Counted from the stretch's first letter, positions 17,715 to 27,075 are shown. The stretch is 64,000 nt of DNA from Nitrospirota bacterium (GCA_021789935.1 JAJYIR010000005.1:37139-101138), one strand, 5' to 3'. The notes: generated by a model from the letters alone, not told the origin. A program made the numbers and translations.

Positions 17715-18587
17715 ATGATAAAGAAAGCTGTTTTCCCGGCAGCCGGCCTCGGCACGAGGTTCCTTCCTGCCACCAAGGCCTCTCCAAAAGAGATGCTCCC
17801 CCTGGTGGACAAACCCCTGATCCAGTACGCTGTTGAGGAGGCGAGGGACTGCGGCTGTGAAGAGCTCATAATAATCACGGGCAAGCAGAAGCGGGCCATA
17901 GAGGACCATTTCGATTCGGCCTTCGAGCTTGAGGACGTTCTCATGAAAAAGGGCAAGAAAGAACTTCTGGAGATGGTGCGAAAGTTAAGCCACATCAATT
18001 TCGCATACATAAGGCAAAGAGCGCCCCTGGGGCTTGGGCATGCGATACTCTGCGCCAAGCCTTTCGTGAACGGGGAATCTTTTGCGGTGCTCCTGAGTGA
18101 CGACGTCATAGCGCCGGGCTCCACCCTTCTGCCTGAAATGATAAAGATAGCGACCGAAAAGGGTGCCACGGTGATAGCTCTCGAAATGGTGGAGGAGAGC
18201 GAGGTTGAGAAATACGGCATCATAGAGGGAGATGACGAGGGGGGGGGGCTTTACAGGATACGCGGCCTCGTTGAAAAGCCCAAGCCCAAAGACGCTCCAT
18301 CAAGGATGGGCGTCATCGGAAGGTATATACTTACCCCCGATATTTTTGATATACTCGAAACCCTTGCCCCGGGCAAGGGAGGGGAAGTGCAGCTTACGGA
18401 CGCCCTGAACATACTTGCCGCGCGGAGGCCGGTTTACGGGTATCTTTTTGAGGGCAAGCGCTACGATGCGGGCGACAAGCTGGGTTTCCTGGAGGCCACA
18501 GTTGAGCTTGCGCTGAAGGACAGCGCCCTTAGTGCCGGTTTCAGAAAGTTTCTTGTCGGGCTCATGAACAATGAATTATCGAGCTGA
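17715..18587 (+). CDS. galU: UTP--glucose-1-phosphate uridylyltransferase GalU
   Basis: A 290-residue nucleotidyltransferase with the N-terminal nucleotide loop AVFPAAGLGTRFLPATKASPKE, LLSDDVI at the metal site and the VEKPK motif. It makes UDP-glucose for envelope glycans or glycogen-type polymers. First gene of a tightly overlapped operon: hsp20 begins inside its last codons. Normal length. Confidence 0.95.
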   Translation: MIKKAVFPAAGLGTRFLPATKASPKEMLPLVDKPLIQYAVEEARDCGCEELIIITGKQKRAIEDHFDSAFELEDVLMKKGKKELLEMVRKLSHINFAYIRQRAPLGLGHAILCAKPFVNGESFAVLLSDDVIAPGSTLLPEMIKIATEKGATVIALEMVEESEVEKYGIIEGDDEGGGLYRIRGLVEKPKPKDAPSRMGVIGRYILTPDIFDILETLAPGKGGEVQLTDALNILAARRPVYGYLFEGKRYDAGDKLGFLEATVELALKDSALSAGFRKFLVGLMNNELSS

Positions 18588-18948
18588 GATTATCCGCATA
18601 ATGGTGGAAGACGAGGTCCTGGCCCCTCCGGTTGACATCTATGAGGCCGGGGATTCCCTGGTTATAGAGATGGACCTGCCGGGCATCGGGCTTGAGGACA
18701 TACGCATCATGGTATCAAGCGGCTGTCTTGTGATAGAGGGAGAAAAGAAAGAGGCGGGCCTGGCTGAAAAGCCGCGGTACATATGCATGGAGAGGAGCTT
18801 CAAAAGCTTCAGGAGGGCGATACAGTTTCCGGTTGCTGTTGAAGAGAAGGCCGGGAAAGCGGCATACAGGGACGGGGTCCTGACTGTAAAGTTTCCCAAA
18901 AAGCAAAAACTTGCCACGGAAGAGGTGAAAATAGACATTGAAAAATAA
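18571..18948 (+). CDS. Small heat-shock protein (Hsp20, alpha-crystallin domain)
   Basis: A 125-residue protein with one alpha-crystallin domain from about residue 20 ([20 protein letters not shown]) to about 115, ending [15 protein letters not shown], which carries the conserved G-V-L-T motif. It should hold unfolding proteins. The C-terminal I-x-I anchor may be KIDI. It overlaps galU by 17 nt and lon by 11 nt. An in-frame ATG at 18601 is an alternative start. Pairing a holdase with the Lon protease fits a joint proteostasis role. Confidence 0.9.
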   Translation: MNYRAEIIRIMVEDEVLAPPVDIYEAGDSLVIEMDLPGIGLEDIRIMVSSGCLVIEGEKKEAGLAEKPRYICMERSFKSFRRAIQFPVAVEEKAGKAAYRDGVLTVKFPKKQKLATEEVKIDIEK

Positions 18949-21361
18949 CGAGATCAAGCTGGAAGATGTCGCCAATGCCCAGCTCAAGGAGCCGGAGATC
19001 CCGGACACGCTCCCTGTCCTGCCCATACGCGACATAGTCGTCTTTCCCTACATGATAATCCCTCTTTTTGTGGGCAGGCAGATTTCGATAAACGCCATAG
19101 ACAACGCGCTTGCCGGAAACCGGATGGTGTTGCTTCTCACTCAAAAAGACATGGGCGTGGAGACCCCCAGCACCGGGGACCTCTATACGGTAGGCACGGT
19201 AGGGCTTATCATGAGGATGCTAAAACTGCCCGATGGCCGGGTCAAGATACTGGTCCAGGGTGTGGCGAAGGCCCGCGCGAAGCAGTTCGTGCAGAACGAA
19301 CCTTTCTACAAGGCGGATATCGATAAGATAAAGGAAGAGAAGGCCGGCAAGCTAACCATAGAAGTCGAGGCCCTTATCCGGACGGTAAAGGAGCAGCTTG
19401 ACAAGGCGGTCTCCCTGGGCAAAAGCATTATACCTGATGTCATGGTGGTGATAGACAGCCTGGATGAGCCCGGACGGCTTGCGGACCTCATCGCCTCCAA
19501 CCTGGGGCTTAAAACGGAAAGCGCGCAGGAGGTCCTTGAGCTTACTGATCCTGTGGCCCGCCTTAAAAAGGTAAGCGAGACCCTGGCCCATGAGATAGAG
19601 CTGCTTATAGTCCAGCAGAAGATACAGACGGAGGCCAGGGGCGAGATAGACAAGACGCAGCGGGAATATTTCCTGAGAGAGCAGCTCAAGGCCATACAGA
19701 AGGAGCTCGGCGATATTGACGAGCGCACTGAGGAAATAAGGGAGTTCCAGGGCAAGATAGAAAAGGCCAAAATGCCGGACAAGGTGGCCAAAGAGGCCGA
19801 AAAGCAGCTCAGAAGGATACAGAAGATGCATCCCGACAGCGCCGAGTCCGCCACGATAAGGACGTACCTGGAATGGATGGTCGAGCTACCCTGGTCTAAA
19901 TCCACAAAGGACAAACTTGACATAAAACTGGCGCAGAAAGTGCTGGACGAGGACCACTACGACCTGGAAAAGATAAAGGAAAGGATACTTGAGTACCTCT
20001 CCGTAAGGAAACTCAAGGCAAAGATGAAGGGCCCTATACTATGCTTTATAGGCCCGCCTGGTGTGGGTAAAACCTCTCTTGGCAAATCCATTGCCAGGGC
20101 GCTTGGACGAGAGTTCGTGAGGATATCGCTTGGCGGCGTGAGGGACGAGGCCGAGATAAGAGGACACAGAAGGACGTACGTTGGGGCGCTGCCCGGCCGT
20201 ATAATCCAGGGGCTCAAGCAGGCCGGCACCAACAACCCCGTCTTCATGCTTGACGAGATCGACAAGGTAGGCGCGGATTTCAGGGGCGATCCTTCTTCGG
20301 CGCTCCTTGAGGTGTTGGATCCGGAGCAGAACAACTCGTTCTCGGACCATTACCTCGGGGTGCCTTTCGACCTGTCAAACATAATATTCATAACCACGGG
20401 CAATGTCGTGGACACCATCCCCGGCCCCCTCAGGGACAGGATGGAGATAATCTATCTGAGCGGCTACACGGAGGAGGAGAAGCTGGGCATCTCCAAGAAT
20501 TACCTCGTTCCCAAGCAGCTCGAGGCCCATGGCATAACGGAAAAGACCCTTAAGGTGTCCGATGATGCCGTAAGGCAGGTCATTATGCAGTACACGAGAG
20601 AGGCCGGCGTGCGCAACCTTGAGCGCGAGATCGCCCGTCTATGCAGAAAGATTGCCAGGGCGATAGCCGAAGGCGGCAACGGGACAGGGGGAAAAACCTT
20701 CCAGATAACGCCTAAAAACCTGGACAAATACCTCGGGGCGGCAAAATTCCTCCCTGAAGAAGAAATGGAAAAGGATTATGTGGGTGTTGCCACGGGTCTT
20801 GCCTGGACGGAGGCGGGAGGCGACATCATATTCATAGAGGCCACCACGATGAAAGGCCGGGGCCATCTTACGCTTACGGGCCAGTTAGGTGACGTCATGA
20901 AAGAGTCCGCACAGGCCGCCGTCAGCTATGTCCGGTCCAGGGCTGGCCAGCTTGGCATAAAGGAGGACCTTTTTGGCAAGGTGGACATCCACATACACGT
21001 CCCTGCCGGGGCGATACCGAAGGACGGCCCTTCGGCGGGAATAACCATGGCCACCGCCATAGCGTCCGCCCTTACCGGCAAGGCTGTAAGAAAAGACACC
21101 GCCATGACCGGCGAGGTCACTCTCCGGGGCAGGGTGCTGCCCATAGGCGGGATAAAGGAGAAGGCGATCGCGGCAAGGAGAATGGGCGTCAAGACGGTCC
21201 TTATCCCCAAAAGGAATCTAAAGGACCTTGACGAGCTTCCCAAGTACGTCACCAGGGATTTGACCTTCATACCGGTTGAGACCATGGACGAAGTTCTGGC
21301 ATACGCCCTTAAGGAAAAGAAGAGGAAGCCCGAAAAGAAAAAACAAAAAAAGGTAGCATGA
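18938..21361 (+). CDS. lon: ATP-dependent protease Lon (LonA)
   Basis: 807 residues from a TTG start behind GAGGTG. The N-terminal LAN domain begins [15 protein letters not shown]; the AAA+ domain has Walker [10 protein letters not shown] with Lys378 and Walker [10 protein letters not shown]; the C-terminal protease domain has the catalytic Ser699 in KDGPSAGI and the Lys in GGIKEK (740-742). It forms cytoplasmic hexamers degrading damaged and regulatory proteins. The last about 16 residues are a Lys-rich tail ([14 protein letters not shown]) from an A-rich tract, not usual in LonA. Its stop overlaps the thiL start as ATGA. Confidence 0.96.
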   Translation: MKNNEIKLEDVANAQLKEPEIPDTLPVLPIRDIVVFPYMIIPLFVGRQISINAIDNALAGNRMVLLLTQKDMGVETPSTGDLYTVGTVGLIMRMLKLPDGRVKILVQGVAKARAKQFVQNEPFYKADIDKIKEEKAGKLTIEVEALIRTVKEQLDKAVSLGKSIIPDVMVVIDSLDEPGRLADLIASNLGLKTESAQEVLELTDPVARLKKVSETLAHEIELLIVQQKIQTEARGEIDKTQREYFLREQLKAIQKELGDIDERTEEIREFQGKIEKAKMPDKVAKEAEKQLRRIQKMHPDSAESATIRTYLEWMVELPWSKSTKDKLDIKLAQKVLDEDHYDLEKIKERILEYLSVRKLKAKMKGPILCFIGPPGVGKTSLGKSIARALGREFVRISLGGVRDEAEIRGHRRTYVGALPGRIIQGLKQAGTNNPVFMLDEIDKVGADFRGDPSSALLEVLDPEQNNSFSDHYLGVPFDLSNIIFITTGNVVDTIPGPLRDRMEIIYLSGYTEEEKLGISKNYLVPKQLEAHGITEKTLKVSDDAVRQVIMQYTREAGVRNLEREIARLCRKIARAIAEGGNGTGGKTFQITPKNLDKYLGAAKFLPEEEMEKDYVGVATGLAWTEAGGDIIFIEATTMKGRGHLTLTGQLGDVMKESAQAAVSYVRSRAGQLGIKEDLFGKVDIHIHVPAGAIPKDGPSAGITMATAIASALTGKAVRKDTAMTGEVTLRGRVLPIGGIKEKAIAARRMGVKTVLIPKRNLKDLDELPKYVTRDLTFIPVETMDEVLAYALKEKKRKPEKKKQKKVA

Positions 21362-22404
21362 GGCTCAGGCAACTGGGTGAGCAGGCCCTGCTGGACTGGA
21401 TAAGGAAAAGGGCCGGGCGGGCGGAATTGAGGGCCGCCGGCGGGGGTAGAGGTCCTTTGCTTGCCGGCATCGGAGACGATGCCGCCGTCTTCCGGATAGG
21501 GGCGGGAAAGAGAAAAAAGGCCCTTGCCACCTCGGACATGATGCTTGAGGGTGTGCATTTTGATCTGCGTCTCCAGACCCCCTATCAGCTGGGCTTCAAA
21601 CTGGTCTCCGTGAACGTAAGCGACATTTACGCCATGGGAGGCTGGCCCCGCCTGGCTTTCTTCGAGATCGGAGCCCCTTCCGAAACCCCCGTCGAATTCG
21701 TGAAGCAGATATTTGAAGGCGTCTTTGACGCCCTCGGGCTCTATAAGTCCCAGCTTGCCGGCGGGGACGTTTGCGCTTCCCGTTCTGGCCTTGTGCTCAA
21801 TATGAGCGTGATAGGCGAGGGCGAAAATATAGTCAGAAGAAGCGGCGCAAGGGTTGGCGACGGCCTTTACGTCACAGGCCCGCTGGGGGATTCGGCCTGC
21901 GGGCTTGCCCTGCTCAGGGAAATCGGCAGGCCTGTTCCTATAGAGAAAACATATAAAGCCCGTCATACTGAAAAGAAAGGCGTTCCGGCCCCGCCCAACA
22001 AGCCGCTCCCATGGGACGTAATGAGGCCGCTGCTTGAAAGGCACCTCATGCCCAGGCTCGAAAGGCCCCCCAAAAAGGCCACCGCCATGATGGACATAAG
22101 CGATGGCCTTTTGATAGACGCAATAAGACTTTGCAAAGAAAGCTCAGTTGGTGTCAGAATATACGAAGCCAGCATCCCGGTGTCCCCGCAGATGAGGCGG
22201 GCCGCCCAAACTCTGGGCATTGATGCGCTTGCGCTGGCCAAGGCGGGAGGGGAGGATTATGAGCTCCTCTATGCCGCGCCCGGCAGAAAGGCTGGCGGAG
22301 TGCTGATCGGAGAGATAATAGAATCAGGGTACTATATGGCCGGGCCCTCCGGGGTCTCTAAGAGGTTCAGGGCCGGAGGATACGAGCATTTTTCAGGTAT
22401 TTAA
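21358..22404 (+). CDS. thiL: Thiamine-monophosphate kinase ThiL
   Basis: A 348-residue PurM-fold kinase: GIGDDAAVF near 40-48, [12 protein letters not shown], the [10 protein letters not shown] metal loop, LAGGDVC and MMDISDGL. It phosphorylates thiamine monophosphate to TPP using ATP. It sits far from the thi biosynthesis genes here, in an ATGA overlap with lon. The product is the ligand of the riboswitch at 51364. A Lys/Pro stretch near 205-215 is slightly longer than usual. Confidence 0.92.
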   Translation: MRLRQLGEQALLDWIRKRAGRAELRAAGGGRGPLLAGIGDDAAVFRIGAGKRKKALATSDMMLEGVHFDLRLQTPYQLGFKLVSVNVSDIYAMGGWPRLAFFEIGAPSETPVEFVKQIFEGVFDALGLYKSQLAGGDVCASRSGLVLNMSVIGEGENIVRRSGARVGDGLYVTGPLGDSACGLALLREIGRPVPIEKTYKARHTEKKGVPAPPNKPLPWDVMRPLLERHLMPRLERPPKKATAMMDISDGLLIDAIRLCKESSVGVRIYEASIPVSPQMRRAAQTLGIDALALAKAGGEDYELLYAAPGRKAGGVLIGEIIESGYYMAGPSGVSKRFRAGGYEHFSGI

Positions 22405-22825
22405 AGACAGGTTCAAAGGCGTGCTTTCGCTTAGGGAGAGTCCCCGCCGGATCGCCGCCTCCCTGGCCATAGGCATCTTCATAGGGCTTTCACCCCTGTT
22501 TGGCGTGCATACCGTAATCGCCATAGCCCTTATCTACGCGCTAAGGCTCAATATGACCGCCACCATGACCGGGGTATATGTAACAAACCCTTTTACCGTT
22601 ATCCCGATCTATACATTTGCCACCTGGGCAGGCTCGAAGTTTCTGGGGATGCAGTTCATCCCCGGCAATTTCGATTTCGGACACATCACACTCAAAAATT
22701 TTACCGGCGAACTGAAATATCTTTTAAAGCCTTTCGTTGTGGGCTCCACAATGATTGCCATATGCGCAGCCGTTGCCATGTATCTCATCGTTCACCGCTT
22801 GTTGTCCGGGGCGGGTAAAAATTAA
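22388..22825 (+). CDS. DUF2062 membrane protein, probably AUU-initiated
   Basis: A small membrane protein with the DUF2062 pattern FKGVLSLRESPRRIAASLAIGIFIG, then hydrophobic helices and TNPFTVIPIYTFATW. The conserved region begins upstream of the first GTG (22421). In-frame codons upstream read [10 protein letters not shown], and a GGAGG at 22375-22379 sits 8 nt before ATT at 22388, so AUU initiation (145 residues) fits best; GTG 22421 would give 134 residues and cut the family motif. Overlaps thiL by 17 nt. Function unknown; proteins of this family are polytopic inner-membrane proteins. Confidence 0.78.
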   Translation: MFQVFKDRFKGVLSLRESPRRIAASLAIGIFIGLSPLFGVHTVIAIALIYALRLNMTATMTGVYVTNPFTVIPIYTFATWAGSKFLGMQFIPGNFDFGHITLKNFTGELKYLLKPFVVGSTMIAICAAVAMYLIVHRLLSGAGKN

Positions 22826-22832
22826 GGGAAAA

Positions 22833-24185
22833 GTGAAGGACAGGGACATTTCCTCTTTTTACCTTCTAAGCCTTGGGTGCCCAAAAAACCTTGCGGACTC
22901 CGAAAAGCTCACCAGGAAGCTCCGCATGAAAGGGTTTTTGCCGGTTCCCGGCCCGGAGGAAGCGGACACCCTGATAGTGAACACCTGCGGGTTCATAGAG
23001 GCCGCGAAGCGCGAGTCGATAGATGAGATCCTCAGGCTGGCAAAACTGAAGGGAAAAAGAAAAGGCAAAACAGGCAAAAAGCAAAAACTCCTGGTGTTCG
23101 GGTGCCTTGCCCAGAGGTACATGGAAGAGCTCCGGAAGGAGCTTCCGGAGGTGGACGCCATATGCGGGGTAGACGCTGGCGAAGAGATCGCGGGCCATCT
23201 GGAGGGGTGGGGGGGAAACTTCAAGGATGGGGGAAGCGGGGCTGAAAAAGAAAAAGAAAAGGACTTGCCTTATATGACTTCAACCTTCCCTTATGCCTAT
23301 CTGAAAATATCGGAAGGCTGTAAAAGGCGCTGCTCATTTTGTTCCATTCCGCTTATAAGGGGCCCTTTAAGGAATTTTGCTCCCGATGCGCTGCTTGCCG
23401 AGGCCCGGGATTATATAAATGCCGGCATAAGGGAGCTCATTGTCGTGTCCCAGGACACGGCCAGCTACAAGTTCAAGGGCTACGGGCTTAAGGAACTGGT
23501 CAGGGACTTATCTTCCCTGCCCGGGGATTTCTGGGTGAGGCTGCACTACCTGCACCCCTCCGGCGTGGACCAGGCGCTGCTTGACGCCATGGCAAGGGAG
23601 AAGAAGGTGGTAAAGTACCTGGATATGCCTCTTCAGCATTCGGAGCCCGGGATTTTAAGGCTGATGGGAAGGGGCGGACACGGCAGGGAACATTTCGGAA
23701 GGCTCATCGCCCGCGCCAGACACACGATGCCCGGCCTTGCGGTAAGGAGCTCCTTCATCGTCGGGTTCCCCGGCGAGACGCAGGCGGAATCGGATGGGTT
23801 GATCGATTTCATACGGCAGACCGGGTTCGAGCATGCCGGCGCGTTCATCTACTCCAGGGAAGACGGCACCGCGGCCGCATTGCTCGGCAAGCAGCTGCCC
23901 CCAGCGGTAAAAGAGAGAAGATACGGACGTTTCATGAGCGCGCAGGCTGAAATCAGCCTGGAGAAAAACCAGGCGCTGACGGGGCGCAAAATGAAGGTGA
24001 TAGTGGATGAGGTGGACGGGAAGACGGCCATATGCAGGCTTGCCTCCCAGGCGCCGGAGGTGGACGGGGTTGTCTTCGTGGAGGGTGAGGGGATGAAGGC
24101 CGGCGATTTCGCGCGTGTCCTCATAACCGAGGCGTACGATTATGATCTTAAAGGGGAGCTTCTAAAGCAAAAGCAGGTGGTATGA
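22833..24185 (+). CDS. rimO: Ribosomal protein uS12 methylthiotransferase RimO
   Basis: 450 residues from GTG 22833. The N-terminal UPF0004 domain has YLLSLGCPKNLADSE and NTCGFIEAAKRESIDE; the radical SAM cluster is in GCKRRCSFCSIP; a TRAM domain ends the protein. It adds a methylthio group to Asp of ribosomal protein S12 using two Fe-S clusters. PKN/ADSE and FIEAAK favour RimO over MiaB. Two low-complexity inserts are visible: GKRKGKTGKKQK in the first domain and GGSGAEKEKEKD just before the radical SAM domain. Its stop overlaps an ATG that opens an 11-codon ORF which repeats its own 3' end. Confidence 0.93.
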   Translation: MKDRDISSFYLLSLGCPKNLADSEKLTRKLRMKGFLPVPGPEEADTLIVNTCGFIEAAKRESIDEILRLAKLKGKRKGKTGKKQKLLVFGCLAQRYMEELRKELPEVDAICGVDAGEEIAGHLEGWGGNFKDGGSGAEKEKEKDLPYMTSTFPYAYLKISEGCKRRCSFCSIPLIRGPLRNFAPDALLAEARDYINAGIRELIVVSQDTASYKFKGYGLKELVRDLSSLPGDFWVRLHYLHPSGVDQALLDAMAREKKVVKYLDMPLQHSEPGILRLMGRGGHGREHFGRLIARARHTMPGLAVRSSFIVGFPGETQAESDGLIDFIRQTGFEHAGAFIYSREDGTAAALLGKQLPPAVKERRYGRFMSAQAEISLEKNQALTGRKMKVIVDEVDGKTAICRLASQAPEVDGVVFVEGEGMKAGDFARVLITEAYDYDLKGELLKQKQVV

Positions 24186-24217
24186 TCTTAAAAGGGGAAA
24201 AACTTCTCAAAAAATAA
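24182..24217 (+). CDS. Putative 11-codon relay ORF between rimO and the M50 gene
   Basis: ATG at 24182 overlaps the rimO stop (ATGA); the ORF reads MILKGEKLLKK and ends TAA 3 nt before the M50 ATG. The DNA is a degenerate copy of the rimO 3' end: TATGATCTTAAA at 24141 recurs at 24181. The M50 gene has no visible ribosome site of its own, so re-initiation across this ORF could supply it. Not a conserved protein; translation is inference. Confidence 0.4.
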   Translation: MILKGEKLLKK

Positions 24218-24220
24218 AAA

Positions 24221-25111
24221 ATGACGGATCACTGGATGGATGAAGAGATAACGGATAAAGGAGGGGTGAAAAACTTCCTCAAAAGGCTGCCTTATTTGCA
24301 CTTGGTGCTTTTTGCGCTCACCATATTCAGCACGCTTGTCGCCGGGATGGTGCAAAAGGGAATAAACCCCCTTAAACAACCGGGCAGGATCTACGAGGGC
24401 ATCCCTTTTTCAGCCACGCTTATCATCATACTTCTTTCGCATGAGCTTTCCCATTATTTCGCCTCAAAAAAACATCATACGATGGCGACCTTGCCATTCT
24501 TCATACCGGCCCCAACGCTTATTGGAACGTTCGGTGCGGTGATAAAGATGAAGTCCCCCATCCTCTCAAGGCAGGCGCTTGTGGACATAGGCGCATCGGG
24601 GCCCATCTCCGGTTTCCTGGTCTCGGTTGCGGCATGTGTCATCGGTCTTCACTATTCCTATGTGATAAGAGGGCCGCATGCGGCCCCCGGTATAGAGCTG
24701 GGGGACTCATTGATCTTTTATATTTTGACAAAGGCCATAGTGGGCAGCACCTCCGGAGGGGACCTGGTGCTCCACCCCATGGCATTTGCGGGATGGATAG
24801 GTTTTTTCGTGACATTCCTGAACCTGCTTCCCGCGGGCCAGCTGGACGGAGGGCACGTGGCCTATGCCTTTTTGGGTCCCCTGCACAAGGCGCTTTCCAG
24901 GACGCTTGTGGGCGTGCTTGCCGTCATCGGCTTTTTTTTCTGGAAGGGATGGATCGTCTGGGCGGCACTTCTTATGATATTGGGGCTTAAACATCCCCCC
25001 GTTTACCACTGGGAAGTCCCCCTTGAGCCCTCCAGGAAATATATAGGATTGGCAGTGCTTGTTATTTTTCTTTTAACGTTTATTCCCACCCCTTTCAAGG
25101 TGGCGATATAG
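24221..25111 (+). CDS. Site-2 protease family (M50) membrane metalloprotease
   Basis: A 296-residue polytopic membrane protein: the zinc motif HELSH lies in the second helix, an FGAVIKMKSP loop follows, and the second zinc-binding motif GQLDGGH is in a later helix. This resembles the EGY1/S2P-like group, which cleaves membrane-bound substrates within the bilayer; no PDZ domain is seen. The ATG follows the relay ORF by 3 nt. Last gene before the mraZ promoter. Substrate unknown. Confidence 0.88.
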   Translation: MTDHWMDEEITDKGGVKNFLKRLPYLHLVLFALTIFSTLVAGMVQKGINPLKQPGRIYEGIPFSATLIIILLSHELSHYFASKKHHTMATLPFFIPAPTLIGTFGAVIKMKSPILSRQALVDIGASGPISGFLVSVAACVIGLHYSYVIRGPHAAPGIELGDSLIFYILTKAIVGSTSGGDLVLHPMAFAGWIGFFVTFLNLLPAGQLDGGHVAYAFLGPLHKALSRTLVGVLAVIGFFFWKGWIVWAALLMILGLKHPPVYHWEVPLEPSRKYIGLAVLVIFLLTFIPTPFKVAI

Positions 25112-25112
25112 C

Positions 25113-25126
25113 CACAATATATTGTG
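25113..25126. promoter_or_regulatory. 14-bp perfect palindrome upstream of mraZ
   Basis: CACAATATATTGTG is its own reverse complement and sits 2 nt after the M50 stop, about 70 nt upstream of the mraZ -35. It could be a dimeric regulator site; no regulator is identified. Confidence 0.5.
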
Positions 25127-25193
25127 TAGTTTGCCCCTCCGAAGCTCTAGATAGTCCGCCGTTAAACTTCCATTAAACGGGTCTCTTTTTTCC

Positions 25194-25223
25194 TTGACAA
25201 CTTATGCGGTGTTTCCCTATGAT
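25194..25223 (+). promoter_or_regulatory. Promoter of the dcw cluster (PmraZ)
   Basis: TTGACA (25194-25199), 18-nt spacer, TATGAT (25218-25223): near-consensus sigma70 promoter. The transcript should start near 25230, directly in the MraZ boxes, giving a leader of about 26 nt to mraZ. Confidence 0.8.
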
Positions 25224-25227
25224 TTAG

Positions 25228-25252
25228 TGGTAAAACGTGGGGAAAGGTGGTT
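25228..25252 (+). promoter_or_regulatory. MraZ operator: three TGGNN boxes with 5-nt spacers
   Basis: TGGTA (25228), TGGGG (25238) and TGGTT (25248) repeat with an exact 10-nt period, matching the known MraZ target of three to four TGGGN repeats spaced by 5 nt. They overlap the start of transcription, so MraZ binding should repress the whole cluster. The central box is the only perfect TGGGN. Confidence 0.8.
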
Positions 25253-25255
25253 TGA

Positions 25256-25708
25256 ATGTCCGGTTTTTCGGGCAAGTATTATTATGCGATGGACGAAAAG
25301 GGCAGGCTCATGATACCGGCCCCTTTCAGGGACATCGTATTATCGAACTACAGCCCCAAACTCATGGTTGCCAATTCAGCCTTCGACAGCTGCCTGAACG
25401 TATATCCCCTGGAGGAGTGGCAAAAGCTTGAGGACAAGGTGAGGCTGCTGCCACGCTCCGACAAGGCGGTGAGGTATTTTCTTAGGAAGGTGGTAGCTTC
25501 CGCCGTCGAGACGGCGCTTGACAAGCAGGGCAGGATACTGGTCCCTTCGGCCCACAGGCAGGACACCGGGCTTGACGGTGAGGTGGTGCTTGTCGGGCAG
25601 GTAGAGATGATTGAGATATGGAGCAAGTCCGCATGGGCGCAGGAGACGGACTCTTCCCGCGTGGACAGGGATGCAATTGAGGCTTCGCTCAGCCGTTATG
25701 GGATATAG
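25256..25708 (+). CDS. mraZ: Transcriptional regulator MraZ
   Basis: 150 residues with two SpoVT/AbrB-like units: KYYYAMDEKGRLMIPAPFR (about 6-24) and ETALDKQGRILVPSAHR. MraZ forms a ring-shaped oligomer that binds its own promoter. First gene of the dcw cluster, 8 nt upstream of rsmH. Normal length. Confidence 0.96.
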   Translation: MSGFSGKYYYAMDEKGRLMIPAPFRDIVLSNYSPKLMVANSAFDSCLNVYPLEEWQKLEDKVRLLPRSDKAVRYFLRKVVASAVETALDKQGRILVPSAHRQDTGLDGEVVLVGQVEMIEIWSKSAWAQETDSSRVDRDAIEASLSRYGI

Positions 25709-25716
25709 CCCTGAAT

Positions 25717-26613
25717 ATGATCGCGCATCTTCCCGTTTTGCTTCGGGAGGTGATGGAGATACTGGAGCCGGAAAGAGGGGGCGTATATGTCGACGCGACG
25801 GCCGGGCTTGGCGGGCACGCACGTGAGATGCTCAGGCGGATTGGATCTAAAGGCTCCCTTGTCGGTATTGACAGGGATGAGGAGGCATTGAAGATGGCCC
25901 AGTCGGCGCTGGCCTCTGAAAATGAAAAAGCGGTTTTTGAACTGAGGCACGCCAGGTTCTCGGAGCTTGATTCAGTGCTCGACGGGCTCGGGATAAATAA
26001 TATTGACGGCATCCTTTTTGACCTGGGCGTCTCAATGCTCCAGCTCAAAGGGGCGGACAGGGGGTTCAGCTTCAACTCTGATGAGCCCCTGGATATGCGG
26101 ATGGACAAAATGTCCGGCTCTCCCACCGCCTGCGATGTCCTTGACACCTACTCTGAGGCCGGCCTGCGGAGGATCTTCGGCGAGTACGGCGAGGAGCGGT
26201 ATGCAGGCAGGATCGCCAGGCAGGTAGTCTTTTTAAGGCGGAAGGGCACGCCTGTAAGGACCGGAAGGGAGCTTTCCCGCGTCGCTTTAACCGCATATCA
26301 CGGCGGAGGCAGGGAAAAGATACATCCGGCCACAAGGATATTCCAGGCGTTGAGGATAGAGGTAAACAGGGAACTGGAAGAGCTGAAGGCGGGGCTTGAT
26401 TTTTCCCGGCGGCGTCTCTCAAAGGGCGGAAGGATTGCCGTCATCTCCTATCATTCCCTTGAGGACAGAATAGTGAAGCATTTCCTCAAGGACGCGGCGA
26501 GGGAAGGGGAATTCCTTCTGTTTTCGAAAAAACCGGTAAGGCCGGGTCCGCGGGAAACCAGGGAGAACCCTGCTGCCAGGAGCGCCAAGCTAAGGGGGGC
26601 CGAAAGACTATGA
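25717..26613 (+). CDS. rsmH: 16S rRNA (cytosine1402-N4)-methyltransferase RsmH
   Basis: 298 residues; starts HLPVLLREVMEIL, SAM loop VDATAGLGGHA, FDLGVSMLQL, and ARIFQALRI/E-x-N-R-E-L toward the C-terminus with VISYHSLEDRIVKHF. It makes m4C1402 in 16S rRNA together with RsmI. Its stop overlaps ftsL as ATGA. Confidence 0.96.
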   Translation: MIAHLPVLLREVMEILEPERGGVYVDATAGLGGHAREMLRRIGSKGSLVGIDRDEEALKMAQSALASENEKAVFELRHARFSELDSVLDGLGINNIDGILFDLGVSMLQLKGADRGFSFNSDEPLDMRMDKMSGSPTACDVLDTYSEAGLRRIFGEYGEERYAGRIARQVVFLRRKGTPVRTGRELSRVALTAYHGGGREKIHPATRIFQALRIEVNRELEELKAGLDFSRRRLSKGGRIAVISYHSLEDRIVKHFLKDAAREGEFLLFSKKPVRPGPRETRENPAARSAKLRGAERL

Positions 26614-26945
26614 GAACGGGCATGAGAGACCAGGGGAATGTGTTATCATATTTTGTCAGGATGTGTGCATGTTTACTCATTGTAATGGGCTGTTTCGGGT
26701 TGGTCTGGCTTCGCTCCAGCATACGGGATCAGGAATACGAGATCGGTGCGCTCCAAAATGAATATCAGGGGATGGTGCGCCACATGCATAACCTTGATGC
26801 CGAAAAGGCCACGCTTTTTTCCGTCGCTCAAACCGGTACGGTCGTTTCGGAAAAACTGGGTATGGACTTTCCTGACAGGACAAGGGTGTTTTACGTAAAA
26901 AGGGACAGGGGGAATGTCCCTTATGAGGCGGCTTACAGGCAGTAA
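26610..26945 (+). CDS. ftsL: Cell-division protein FtsL-like
   Basis: A 111-residue bitopic protein: short cytoplasmic N-terminus, one membrane helix (about 13-34, containing three Cys), then a heptad-like extracytoplasmic helix (SIRDQEYEIGALQNEYQGMVRHMHNL) and EKLGMDFP. Sequence identity in FtsL is always low; position between rsmH and ftsI and the topology make the call. It bridges FtsQ to FtsWI in the divisome. Confidence 0.85.
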   Translation: MRTGMRDQGNVLSYFVRMCACLLIVMGCFGLVWLRSSIRDQEYEIGALQNEYQGMVRHMHNLDAEKATLFSVAQTGTVVSEKLGMDFPDRTRVFYVKRDRGNVPYEAAYRQ

Positions 26946-26946
26946 G

Positions 26947-26983
26947 AAAAAAGCGGTCTGTTGTTTTTGCGGCCGGCTTTTTT
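26947..26983 (+). terminator. Weak terminator-like hairpin between ftsL and ftsI
   Basis: AAAAAAGC (26947-26954) with GG pairs to CCGGCTTTTTT ending at 26983, leaving a T-run. It would only partly stop transcription inside the dcw operon. The rest of the 130-nt gap is T-rich with no promoter I can support. Confidence 0.35.
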
Positions 26984-27075
26984 AATTTAAGTTGATTTGA
27001 TTTTGTTCCATTGTTTTGGGGGAAAATTTTTAATTGTTTTATTGGTTTTTTTTCATGAACAAAAACCTTTTTTAG

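Noticed and set aside
17573..18223. Long N-terminal extension of the pyruvate-kinase-domain frame
   Set aside because: Antisense to galU, no resemblance to the missing pyruvate kinase barrel; ATG 17572 fits the domain start.
20926..22044. 372-codon antisense frame across lon and thiL
   Set aside because: Covers two well-defined genes on the other strand and has no domain resemblance.
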